A stretch of 5,760 nt of DNA from Flavobacteriales bacterium CG18_big_fil_WC_8_21_14_2_50_32_9. GTDB lineage: Bacteria > Bacteroidota > Bacteroidia > Flavobacteriales_E > Vicingaceae. Shown in pieces: positions 1-5,760 of this stretch (within the stretch, counting starts at the first letter, position 1; each line of letters starts with the position of its first letter). The position numbers and the translations under genes are program-made. The notes under the pieces were generated by a model. That model saw only the letters and a list, made by a program, of their open reading frames with translations. It made no database searches and had not been told where the DNA came from. The stretch is from contig PCUH01000059.1 of assembly GCA_002770955.1 (NCBI GenBank), positions 1 through 5,760 on the forward strand. Direction: 5' to 3'.

Positions 1-68
1 TAAACACTTAACCCATTAAATAATCCTAAACAAATTAGAAAACTAGCAACAATGTATTTTTTAACCAT
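1..68 (-). CDS. N-terminal fragment of an exported protein (signal peptide only), truncated by the window edge
   Basis: An ATG at 66-68 (minus strand) opens a frame that runs off the left edge. The 22 complete codons begin MVKKYIVASF and continue with a hydrophobic stretch ending in GLSV. This is a textbook Sec signal peptide: two lysines, then a hydrophobic core of about 15 residues. The next codon is TA-something, so it is Tyr (a common -3 region such as VYAQ or VYSQ) or, less likely, a stop. The cysteine at residue 13 follows isoleucine and is not a proper lipobox, so a lipoprotein is not supported. No Shine-Dalgarno precedes the ATG, which is normal for Bacteroidota. It lies 254 bp downstream of the PorP/SprF gene on the same strand. 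The mature protein is outside the window, so its function cannot be read; an OmpA-like or other T9SS-associated envelope protein is a guess from typical gene order only. Confidence 0.7.
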   Translation of the reverse strand, partial: MVKKYIVASFLICLGLFNGLSV

Positions 69-98
69 AGTTAGTGTAGATAAAATGATTGAAATAAA

Positions 99-130
99 AA
101 AAATTAAACTGAAAAATTAATACGTACAAA
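99..130 (-). promoter_or_regulatory. Candidate Bacteroidota-type promoter for the left-edge gene
   Basis: Read on the minus strand, TTTG (plus-strand 127-130) is followed after 20 nt by TAATTTTT (plus-strand 99-106). The known Bacteroidota sigma-ABfr consensus is a TTTG/TTG -33 box and a TAnnTTTG -7 box about 19-21 nt apart, so this matches the spacing and 7 of 8 bases of the -7 box. Transcription would start near 93 and give a leader of about 25 nt before the ATG at 68. In such AT-rich DNA a chance match is quite possible. Confidence 0.3.
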
Positions 131-155
131 TACGTGCTTAATTAATTATAGTTAC

Positions 156-167
156 AGTAAATTTACT
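156..167. repeat. Perfect 12-bp palindrome AGTAAATTTACT
   Basis: AGTAAATTTACT equals its own reverse complement. It lies about 25 bp upstream of the candidate -33 box of the left-edge gene, a position where an activator or repressor dimer could bind. The sequence is AT-rich, so chance occurrence is not excluded. The palindrome itself is certain; an operator role is speculation. Confidence 0.35.
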
Positions 168-178
168 TAATTTATAGA

Positions 179-228
179 TTTCCTATCAAAAACCATTTTT
201 ATTAGACGACTCAAAAAGTGATAGGAAA
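179..228. repeat. 10-bp perfect inverted repeat in the intergenic region
   Basis: TTTCCTATCA (179-188) and TGATAGGAAA (219-228) are exact reverse complements separated by 30 nt. Inside the loop, TTTTT (196-200) can also pair with AAAAA (213-217), giving a possible two-tier stem. No U-tract follows the stem in the direction of transcription, so it does not look like a standard terminator. It could be an RNA structure that stabilises or processes the upstream transcript, or part of the leader of the left-edge gene if transcription starts further upstream. Confidence 0.45.
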
Positions 229-258
229 AATAACTTCTGATAAAGATTTTTTCGATAT

Positions 259-295
259 AAAAAAATCCAACGACAGAACCATTATAGCTATTGGA
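259..295 (-). terminator. Possible intrinsic terminator after the PorP/SprF gene
   Basis: On the minus strand a TCCAA arm (291-295) pairs with TTGGA (266-270) across a 20-nt loop and is followed at once by seven T (259-265). It begins 28 bp after the stop codon of the PorP/SprF gene, the right place for the end of that transcript. The stem is only five base pairs with a large loop, so its strength is doubtful. Confidence 0.3.
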
Positions 296-322
296 GGCTA
301 ATTTATTTATACTAAAAGAATT

Positions 323-1306
323 TTATTGATACGAAGGAGTCGATCTAATTTTTTTAGGTGTATAAACTATAGATAATTCTGTTCCACCTCTTCCACTACT
401 GAAATTATTTAGTGAAGATGTGTTAATATCATAACTTACTCGATAAAGAATACTTTTATGTTTTAACCCTGCATTAATAATTACCGCATCGTTCCATCTT
501 ATATCAACACCAAAAACTAACGTGTAATCATTATCATTTAATTTATAATTAGCTAATGTTCCAAAATTAATTTCTTTGGCTTTTCGTTGAAGTAAAAATA
601 AAGTTCGAACATCTAATGTTAATTTAGGGTTTATCTCATATTTTGTTCCTAAATTAAAAGACCATTTAATAGGTAATCTATCATCACTTGCGTTGGTAAA
701 AGATTCTTTAGGCATAGAAAGATGAAATAATGATATTCCAGCATAAGGTCTTAATTTCACATTTTCATCAGTGTGGATATAAGCAATTCCATAATTAAAA
801 TCGGGCATCACAAGGTTGTTTTTAGAAAACAATTCTCCTGAAGATTTATCTTCATTAAAATTTCCATTTTCATATTGACTATCAAAAGTAAACTCTTGTT
901 GATCAATTCTTTTGTATAAAACACCGGCTTGTAATCCAGTTGTTATTTTGTATTTAGACTGCAATGGATCCGTAATTAAATAACTCCCTGAAAGCATAAA
1001 ATTAAAAGAATTTACAAACCCTCCTAAATCAGAATTGGTAGCATATCCTCCTACCCCCCATCTTGAGCCATATTTTGTATCAAAAGTTAACCCCGTTGTT
1101 GTGTAACTTGATGAAGCTATAGAACCCCATTGAGTTCTATAATTAGCACCTATCCTAAAATCACCATCTTCAATATGACCTGTCAATGCGGGGTTTAATA
1201 ATACTGGAGAAACATCATATTGAGATAAATGAGTATCTTGTGCTTCCATAGAAATACTGTATAACAAAACAAAAATAATTGTTACTATTTTATATATATT
1301 TTTCAT
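323..1306 (-). CDS. PorP/SprF family type IX secretion system outer-membrane protein
   Basis: A complete 327-residue protein, the usual length for the PorP/SprF family. Residues 1-22 form a signal peptide with likely cleavage after SMEA, leaving a mature N-terminal Gln, common in Bacteroidota exported proteins. Family hallmarks visible are LSQYDVSPVLLNPALTG (27-43; compare the usual SQYyxxPxxlNPAxaG), NYRTQW (55-60), alternating beta-strand segments through the middle, and a C-terminal SYDIN (291-295) followed by GGTELSIVY (307-315), the closing strand typical of the family. No cysteine is present. From family knowledge these are outer-membrane beta-barrels; SprF of Flavobacterium johnsoniae is needed for secretion and surface display of the adhesin SprB, and other members partner with type B CTD substrates. 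It starts 28 bp after the stop of the giant repeat protein on the same strand, so the two are probably co-transcribed and this is probably that protein's dedicated partner. The ATG at 1304-1306 is chosen because it gives a full signal peptide. Which paralogue it is cannot be told, so no symbol is given. Confidence 0.93.
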   Translation of the reverse strand: MKNIYKIVTIIFVLLYSISMEAQDTHLSQYDVSPVLLNPALTGHIEDGDFRIGANYRTQWGSIASSSYTTTGLTFDTKYGSRWGVGGYATNSDLGGFVNSFNFMLSGSYLITDPLQSKYKITTGLQAGVLYKRIDQQEFTFDSQYENGNFNEDKSSGELFSKNNLVMPDFNYGIAYIHTDENVKLRPYAGISLFHLSMPKESFTNASDDRLPIKWSFNLGTKYEINPKLTLDVRTLFLLQRKAKEINFGTLANYKLNDNDYTLVFGVDIRWNDAVIINAGLKHKSILYRVSYDINTSSLNNFSSGRGGTELSIVYTPKKIRSTPSYQ

Positions 1307-1334
1307 AATTACTGTTTTTAATTTATCTAAAAAA
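1307..1334 (-). promoter_or_regulatory. 28-bp spacer and translation start region of the PorP/SprF gene, no Shine-Dalgarno
   Basis: The gap between the giant gene's stop and the PorP/SprF ATG is A/T-rich, with AAATTAAAAACAGTAATT directly before the ATG and no GGAGG-like element. A-rich leaders without Shine-Dalgarno are the norm in Bacteroidota, so this supports the ATG at 1306. There is no room for a terminator or a full promoter entirely within the gap, which supports one transcript for both genes. Confidence 0.6.
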
Positions 1335-4300
1335 TTATCTGATTAAAGCCACTTTACCGGATTTCTCATACTTAACTCCGTCTATAGTTTCTGCTTTCAC
1401 GGTATAGACATAAGTACCTAATGGAACAGGCTCTCCTTTGTGGGTTCCATCCCAGCCTTTTTCTTCGTCATCAGAAATAAAAATTACTTCTCCCCATTCA
1501 TTAAAAACTCTGAAATTAACCCATGTAAATGGTCCTCCCCTCACAAAATAGACATCATTATTTCCATCGCCATTAGGTGTAAAAGCAGTAGGAAAATTAG
1601 GGGGATAAATAACGATGTTATCTTCTTCAATTTTGATTTCTTTGCTTGTAGAATCCACACAACCAGCAGCACTCGTAACATATTGAGTAATTACATATAC
1701 CCCTGGAACTGTGTAATTATATACAGGGTTTTGAATGTTTGATGTTCCTAAATCATCACCAAAATCCCAGTTCCATGAATTTGCTCCTGACGATTGGTCA
1801 TTCAAATTTATATCAACTCCAACATAAAATGGTGGAAGACCAAAACTAAAATCGGCAGTTGGTAATGGATTAATTGTGATGGATTGTGAAAGGCTGTCTT
1901 CACATCCTGTTGTAGTTGTTACCACTAATGTAATGGTATAATTTCCAGCTGTAAGATAAGTATGTTGAGGGTTTTGAACAAAACCAGATCCTCCATCGCC
2001 AAAACTCCACTCCCAGCTCAATATACTTCCTGAAGATACTAATGTGCTATCATAAAAACTAATTGCTTGTCCAACACATTGTCCAGAAAAACTAAAGCCA
2101 ACTGTTAACGGATTATTAACGGTTATAGACATTGTATCAGCCTTATCAGAACAGGTAGTTCCACTAATTGTTGTTAATATTATTTGGACGCTTCCATTAA
2201 TAATATCAGCAGTACTCATCACATAAACAGCATTCAAATCTGTATTATTTGGAACAAAAGTACCTGTTCCGCTTGTTATCCAAGTTCCTCCTGTAGCATT
2301 TTGAACACTACCATTTAACTGAACCGAATCAACTGTAGTACAAACTGTTTGATTAGTTCCTGCATTAGCAATGGGAACATAATCAAAGTTTATGGTAATT
2401 GTATCGTTTCCTGAAGAGCAGCCTCCATCATTATTTGTTGTTGTTAAATATATATCTACAGAGCCAGCTGCAGAATCTACTGTACTTGCAAAATAAGAAG
2501 TTATTAAAACAGTATCTGATGGATTAAATACTCCTGTACCATTGGTTGTCCATATTCCTGTAGATGATCCTCCCGAAACAAAACCATTTAATGAAATATT
2601 AAGATTATCGGCACAAATAGTTTGGTCTGTTCCTGCATTAGCATAAGCTGAACTTCCAAAAGTTACTATCATCGTATCGGATGCTGCTGCACAATTACCA
2701 TTATTTGTTGATGTTAAAATAAACATTATCGTTCCGGCTGTTGTATCTCCTGCACTAAATAGATAAATTGGTGTCATAACTGAATCATGTGGAAAAAATG
2801 TTCCTGTTCCTGTTGTAGTCCATTGTCCAGTAGTTGAACCATTAAATACAGCTCCCATCAATTGCGTTTGTGTACTTGTTAAACAAACAAACTGATCTGG
2901 ACCAGCATTAACACCAATACCCGTAGTTATTGAAATTAATAATGAATCCATAACAGGATTACATAACCCATTATTGGTTGAAGTTAAATAAATGGTTACT
3001 CCTCCATTAGATATATCTGTGGCACTTGCAGTATATGTTGGGTTCATTATCGTAATATTTGAGAAAGTTCCTGTTCCACTTGTTGTCCATATTCCTGTTG
3101 TAGTTGAACCACTAACAGAACCATTTAAACTAAAGGTAGCATTTGTTCCGCACACAATTTGATCAGATCCTGCTTGAACAATTGGAGCTGGTGTAATGGT
3201 CAGCACCATAAAATCTGCTGCTGGACTACAACTGTTGGTTGCATTTAAAACTAAATTAACCGAACCTGCGGCAGTATCTGCACTACTTGGTATATAAGTA
3301 GCGTTTAAAACTGTATCGGAAGGCACAAAAGTACCAGAACCTGAGGTTGTCCATTGTCCACTTGTTGCTCCTCCAGTAATTGAACCATTTAATGTTATTG
3401 TTGCATTATTAGCACAAACCGTTTGATCTGCACCTGCATTGGCTGTTCCTGTTGGAAACAAGTTAATAACAACTGTATCTGTTACTGGTAAACAATTTCC
3501 AATATTGGTTGCTGTAAGGTATAAAACAACTCCTTGATTTACAGAATCTGCTGCACTTGCATTATAGGTAGCATTAAGCGTAGTATTGTTTGGCGTAAAT
3601 GTTCCAGTTCCACTTGTTGACCAACTTCCTGTGTTAGATGCACCCGAAACACTTCCATTTAAAGGAACATTTAAATTACTAACACAAACTGTTGTATCAT
3701 TCCCTGCATTTACAACTGGTAATGGTGTAATGGTTATTATCATATCATCAGTTGCATTATTACAACTATTTGCTGTTAAGGTAATAGTAACCGTTCCATT
3801 AACTATATCTGCCGCACTTGGAAGGTAAGTTGCATTTAAATTGGTATTGTTTGGAGAGAATGCTCCTGTTCCACTTGTTGACCAAACTCCACCAGATGCG
3901 TTTCCTGTTATTATTCCTGTTAAACTTACACTAGCATTGTTGGCACAAACAGTTTGATCCACTCCTGCATTCGCTCCTCCCGCAGGTAAAATGGTTATTA
4001 CCATATCATCAAAAACAGCATTACAATTACCATTATTTGTGGATGTTAGCGTTAATGTTACTGTTCCTGCTGCCGAATCAGCAGCACTAGCTTGATAAAC
4101 CGCATTCAAATTAGTATTACTAGGAACAAAAACACCTGTTCCTGAAGTTGTCCAAATACCAGTTGAAGTTGGACCACTAACAGAACCACTTAAATTTACA
4201 CTTAAATTATTTACACATATTGTTTGATCCACTCCTGCATTAACTACAGGCTCTGGTGTTATGGTTAATAACATCGAATCAACAACACTTAAACAATTTC

Positions 4301-5760
4301 CATTTCCTGTAGATGTTAGGTATAACATTACAGAACCATTTGCTATTTCTGAAGCAGTTGGCGTATAGGTTGCATTTAACGTAGTGTTATTTGGAGCAAA
4401 AGCACCTAAACCTCCCGACCATTGAGCTCCAGTTGCAATGCTAACTGCTCCGTTTAATGTTGCTGTTGCGTTATTAGCACAAACCGATTGATCTACACCT
4501 GCACTAACTGTTGGGGCTGGCGTAAAAGTAATAACCATTTGATCAGCTTCTGGATTACAATTGCCATTTCCTGTTGTAGTTAACGTTAGTGTTAAACTTC
4601 CAGAGGCTATTTCACCACTTGTTGGTGTATAGATGGCATTTAACGCAGTGTTACTCGGTGTAAATATTCCTAACCCACCTGTCCACTGACCACCTGAAGC
4701 TAAATTAACAGAACCATTCAAATTAACAGCGGCATTATTAGCACAAACTGTTTGATTTGCTCCTGCATTGGCTGTTGGTGGTGGAGTAATTGTAATAGTT
4801 ACATTATCCAAAACTGCATTACAATTTCCATTTCCTGTTGTTGTTAATGTTAATGTTACTGTTCCTGCTACTATTTCTCCTGCTGAAGGAGTGTAAGTTG
4901 CCCCTAATGATGTATTACCAGGAGAAAACACACCTGCTCCACCTGACCAAACCCCACCTGTTGCTCCTGTAACACTTCCTGCTAAAGTAACTGTTGGATT
5001 ATTACTACATGATGTTAAATTAGAACCCGCATTAGCTGTTGGGATTGGTGTTATTGTTAAAGTCATACTATCCGTAACTGCTAAACAATTTCCATTTCCT
5101 ATTGTAGTAAGGTAAAGTACTACTGAACCAGCTGTAATTTCTGCTACTGAAGGAGTATAAGTAGCATTTAACGTATTATTGTTTGGAGTAAATGTTCCAC
5201 TTCCTCCCGTCCAAACAGCTCCTGTTGCTATTGTTACAGAACCATTTAATGTAATTGTTGGGTTATTAGCGCATACCGTTTGATTTACTCCAGCTTCAAC
5301 AGTGGGTGATGTTGTAAAGAAAACTGTCATATTATCTGATGTAGAAGCACAATTCCCATTACCAGTAGTTGTCAATGTTAGTATTACTGAACCTGAAGCA
5401 ATTTCTCCGGCAGTTGGGTTATAGGTTGCATTTAGCGTATTATTATTTGGTGTAAATACTCCTAAACCACCTGTCCATTGACCTCCCGTTGCAATAGTAA
5501 CCGAACCATTTAAAGAAATGGCAGCATTGTTAGAACATAAGGTTTGATCTGCTCCTGCATTAGCAGTTGGTGGCAATGTAAATGTTAGTTGAACATTGTC
5601 TGAAACAGCGTTACACAAACCATTTCCTGTAGATGTTAATGTAAGTATTACACTACCATTAGAAATTTCAGTAGCAGAAGGAGTATAAATAGCATTTAAA
5701 GCTGTAGCACTTGGATTAAAAGAGCCTGTTCCTCCTGACCAAACTCCTCCTGTTGCTCCA
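1335..5760 (-). CDS. Giant T9SS-secreted repeat surface protein (adhesin-like) with PKD domains and type B sorting domain; 5' end outside window
   Basis: The frame is open from the right edge to the TAA at 1335-1337, giving 1,474 visible residues (numbered here from the first full codon at 5757-5759). The true start is beyond the window; the TTG at 5616-5618 lies inside a repeat (context NGLCNAV) and is not a start. Order: partial repeat (1-65), 13 complete repeats of 87-91 residues (66-1218), PKD domain with WSFGDGG (1219-1301), second PKD domain with WDFGDD (1302-1380), and a T9SS type B C-terminal domain (1381-1474) with FPTAFTPNGDGNNDVY, VFNEWGEVIF, GWDGT and terminal GKVALIR. The family role of that domain is outer-membrane export by the T9SS and retention at the cell surface, as for SprB-like gliding adhesins. 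The repeats are Thr/Asn/Ser/Gly/Ala-rich, beta-strand-like, and hold two cysteines each. Together with the downstream PorP/SprF gene this looks like a surface adhesin or filament-forming protein. The exact ligand or role (gliding, attachment) is not shown by the sequence. Confidence 0.93.
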   Translation of the reverse strand, partial: GATGGVWSGGTGSFNPSATALNAIYTPSATEISNGSVILTLTSTGNGLCNAVSDNVQLTFTLPPTANAGADQTLCSNNAAISLNGSVTIATGGQWTGGLGVFTPNNNTLNATYNPTAGEIASGSVILTLTTTGNGNCASTSDNMTVFFTTSPTVEAGVNQTVCANNPTITLNGSVTIATGAVWTGGSGTFTPNNNTLNATYTPSVAEITAGSVVLYLTTIGNGNCLAVTDSMTLTITPIPTANAGSNLTSCSNNPTVTLAGSVTGATGGVWSGGAGVFSPGNTSLGATYTPSAGEIVAGTVTLTLTTTGNGNCNAVLDNVTITITPPPTANAGANQTVCANNAAVNLNGSVNLASGGQWTGGLGIFTPSNTALNAIYTPTSGEIASGSLTLTLTTTGNGNCNPEADQMVITFTPAPTVSAGVDQSVCANNATATLNGAVSIATGAQWSGGLGAFAPNNTTLNATYTPTASEIANGSVMLYLTSTGNGNCLSVVDSMLLTITPEPVVNAGVDQTICVNNLSVNLSGSVSGPTSTGIWTTSGTGVFVPSNTNLNAVYQASAADSAAGTVTLTLTSTNNGNCNAVFDDMVITILPAGGANAGVDQTVCANNASVSLTGIITGNASGGVWSTSGTGAFSPNNTNLNATYLPSAADIVNGTVTITLTANSCNNATDDMIITITPLPVVNAGNDTTVCVSNLNVPLNGSVSGASNTGSWSTSGTGTFTPNNTTLNATYNASAADSVNQGVVLYLTATNIGNCLPVTDTVVINLFPTGTANAGADQTVCANNATITLNGSITGGATSGQWTTSGSGTFVPSDTVLNATYIPSSADTAAGSVNLVLNATNSCSPAADFMVLTITPAPIVQAGSDQIVCGTNATFSLNGSVSGSTTTGIWTTSGTGTFSNITIMNPTYTASATDISNGGVTIYLTSTNNGLCNPVMDSLLISITTGIGVNAGPDQFVCLTSTQTQLMGAVFNGSTTGQWTTTGTGTFFPHDSVMTPIYLFSAGDTTAGTIMFILTSTNNGNCAAASDTMIVTFGSSAYANAGTDQTICADNLNISLNGFVSGGSSTGIWTTNGTGVFNPSDTVLITSYFASTVDSAAGSVDIYLTTTNNDGGCSSGNDTITINFDYVPIANAGTNQTVCTTVDSVQLNGSVQNATGGTWITSGTGTFVPNNTDLNAVYVMSTADIINGSVQIILTTISGTTCSDKADTMSITVNNPLTVGFSFSGQCVGQAISFYDSTLVSSGSILSWEWSFGDGGSGFVQNPQHTYLTAGNYTITLVVTTTTGCEDSLSQSITINPLPTADFSFGLPPFYVGVDINLNDQSSGANSWNWDFGDDLGTSNIQNPVYNYTVPGVYVITQYVTSAAGCVDSTSKEIKIEEDNIVIYPPNFPTAFTPNGDGNNDVYFVRGGPFTWVNFRVFNEWGEVIFISDDEEKGWDGTHKGEPVPLGTYVYTVKAETIDGVKYEKSGKVALIR
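1338..1619 (-). other. T9SS type B sorting domain (gliding-motility / CHU_C C-terminal domain)
   Basis: The last 94 residues hold all hallmarks of the type B CTD: PTAFTPNGDGNNDVY, a VNFRVFNEWGEVIF strand pair, KGWDGTHKG, PLGTYVYTVKA and the terminal GKVALIR. Known members direct proteins through the T9SS and generally depend on a PorP/SprF-family protein for secretion, which fits the adjacent gene. Unlike the repeats, this domain has normal numbers of Lys and Arg. Confidence 0.94.
1620..1856 (-). other. PKD domain 2 of the giant protein
   Basis: About 79 residues with SWNWDFGDD, IQNPVYNY and PGVYVITQYV, a second PKD core, slightly degenerate (FGDD for FGDG and N for H before the Tyr). It has a single cysteine (AAGCVDS). 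The SKEIKIEED tail carries the first cluster of lysines in the visible protein and links to the sorting domain. Confidence 0.88.
1857..2105 (-). other. PKD domain 1 of the giant protein
   Basis: About 83 residues with SWEWSFGDGG, QNPQHTY and AGNYTITLVV, the standard PKD core (WxFGDG, then HxYxxxGxYxVxLxV). It carries two cysteines, one near each end, and begins directly after the last 88-residue repeat. PKD domains in Bacteroidota surface proteins are spacer or binding modules near the sorting domain. Confidence 0.9.
2106..5760 (-). repeat. Tandem array of an 88-residue (264-bp) protein repeat: 13 complete units plus one partial
   Basis: Each unit opens with a motif like ANAGxDQTVCANN, continues with LNGSV, a conserved Trp (WTGG or WTTSGTG), F.P, LNATY, a stretch ending GSVxLxLT, then GNGNC and DxMxITITPxP. 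Boundaries from right to left: partial 5565-5760, then 5301-5564, 5037-5300, 4773-5036, 4509-4772, 4245-4508 (each exactly 264 bp), 3975-4244 (270), 3714-3974 (261), 3444-3713 (270), 3180-3443 (264), 2913-3179 (267), 2643-2912 (270), 2370-2642 (273) and 2106-2369 (264). The alternating hydrophobic pattern suggests an Ig- or PKD-like beta-sandwich. This is not the short SprB repeat. The last eight units carry a longer TTSGTG-type loop and are more diverged. Confidence 0.95.
4245..5036 (-). repeat. Three-unit higher-order repeat (792 bp), second copy
   Basis: This block of three 88-residue units matches the preceding block (5037-5760, whose right end is cut) at a fixed offset of 792 bp. Unit-specific signatures recur in order: GATGGVWSGG with CNAVxDN, then GGQWTGGLG, then ATGA with VxLYLT and CLxVxDSM. 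By hand count, units three apart are 69-70% identical (45/65, 61/88, 62/88), while adjacent units are 58-65% (38/65, 57/88, 52/88). This suggests that a trimer of units was duplicated as a block. Confidence 0.7.

Larger units (their letters stand above)
69..322. other. Intergenic region without a supported gene
   Basis: These 254 bp between the PorP/SprF stop and the start of the left-edge gene are very AT-rich, with frequent stops in all frames and no convincing coding stretch. They hold the terminator-like hairpin, the 10-bp inverted repeat, the palindrome and the candidate promoter listed separately. The size contrasts with the 28-bp gap between the other two genes and suggests that the left-edge gene may have its own transcription signals. 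Confidence 0.6.

Noticed and set aside
30..32. Lipoprotein signal at Cys13 of the left-edge protein
   Set aside because: The residue before Cys is Ile, not Gly/Ala/Ser, and the hydrophobic core continues past it, so it does not fit a lipobox.
52..120. Small plus-strand ORF (22 codons, MYFLTIVSVD...)
   Set aside because: It overlaps the signal-peptide start of the minus-strand gene, is Lys/Ile-rich as expected of AT-rich noise, and has no support.
1440..1742. Plus-strand open frame of 100 codons
   Set aside because: It lies antisense to the highly conserved sorting domain and PKD2 of the giant protein; its translation is low-complexity, with no recognisable domain.
3586..3828. Plus-strand open frame of 80 codons
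   Set aside because: Antisense shadow of the repeat array; its openness follows from the repeat codon pattern, with no start context or family resemblance.
2106..5564. Identification of the units as the classic SprB repeat
   Set aside because: SprB-family repeats are much shorter (roughly 40 residues) and lack the NAGxDQTVC...GNGNC layout; only the sorting domain and gene neighbourhood resemble sprB.
5616..5618. TTG as start codon of the giant gene
   Set aside because: It encodes Leu inside a repeat unit (NGLCNAV), and the frame continues upstream with repeat sequence to the window edge.
2106..5760. CRISPR-like or non-coding tandem repeat
   Set aside because: The 264-bp periodicity is an in-frame protein repeat with codon-level divergence; there are no short identical repeats with unique spacers.

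Overview
This window looks like part of a Bacteroidota chromosome, most likely a flavobacterium- or cytophaga-like marine or freshwater bacterium. The evidence is strongly AT-rich DNA with A/T-ending codons, no Shine-Dalgarno sequences before the starts, and two protein families tied to the type IX secretion system (T9SS): a PorP/SprF-type outer-membrane protein and a very long secreted protein ending in a type B (CHU_C / gliding-motility-type) sorting domain. No mobile element, RNA gene or CRISPR array was seen.

All genes read on the minus strand, so the transcription order is right to left. First (1335-5760) comes the 3' part of a giant surface-protein gene whose start lies beyond the right edge. 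It encodes at least 1,474 residues: one partial and 13 complete copies of an 88-residue beta-rich unit, two PKD domains, and the T9SS type B C-terminal domain. After a 28-bp gap comes a complete PorP/SprF-family gene (323-1306). A 254-bp non-coding stretch (69-322) follows, holding a terminator-like hairpin, a 10-bp inverted repeat, a 12-bp palindrome and a weak Bacteroidota-type promoter candidate. At the left edge (1-68) is the beginning of a third minus-strand gene, visible only as a signal peptide.

The likely reading is a substrate-plus-partner module. The giant protein would be exported by the T9SS through its C-terminal domain, and the PorP/SprF protein encoded next to it would be its dedicated outer-membrane partner, as SprF is for SprB in Flavobacterium johnsoniae. 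The third protein is also exported; in comparable loci a periplasmic OmpA-like protein is common, but nothing visible here proves that.

The most notable features lie in the repeat array. The units near the right edge are exactly 88 residues long and fall into a higher-order three-unit (792-bp) period, while units nearer the C-terminus are more diverged. Every complete unit has exactly two cysteines at nearly fixed positions. The first 1,372 visible residues contain one lysine and no arginine. Twenty D-(S/T)-(A/I/L/M/T/V) triplets, the Bacteroidota O-glycosylation motif, are concentrated in the C-terminal-side units.
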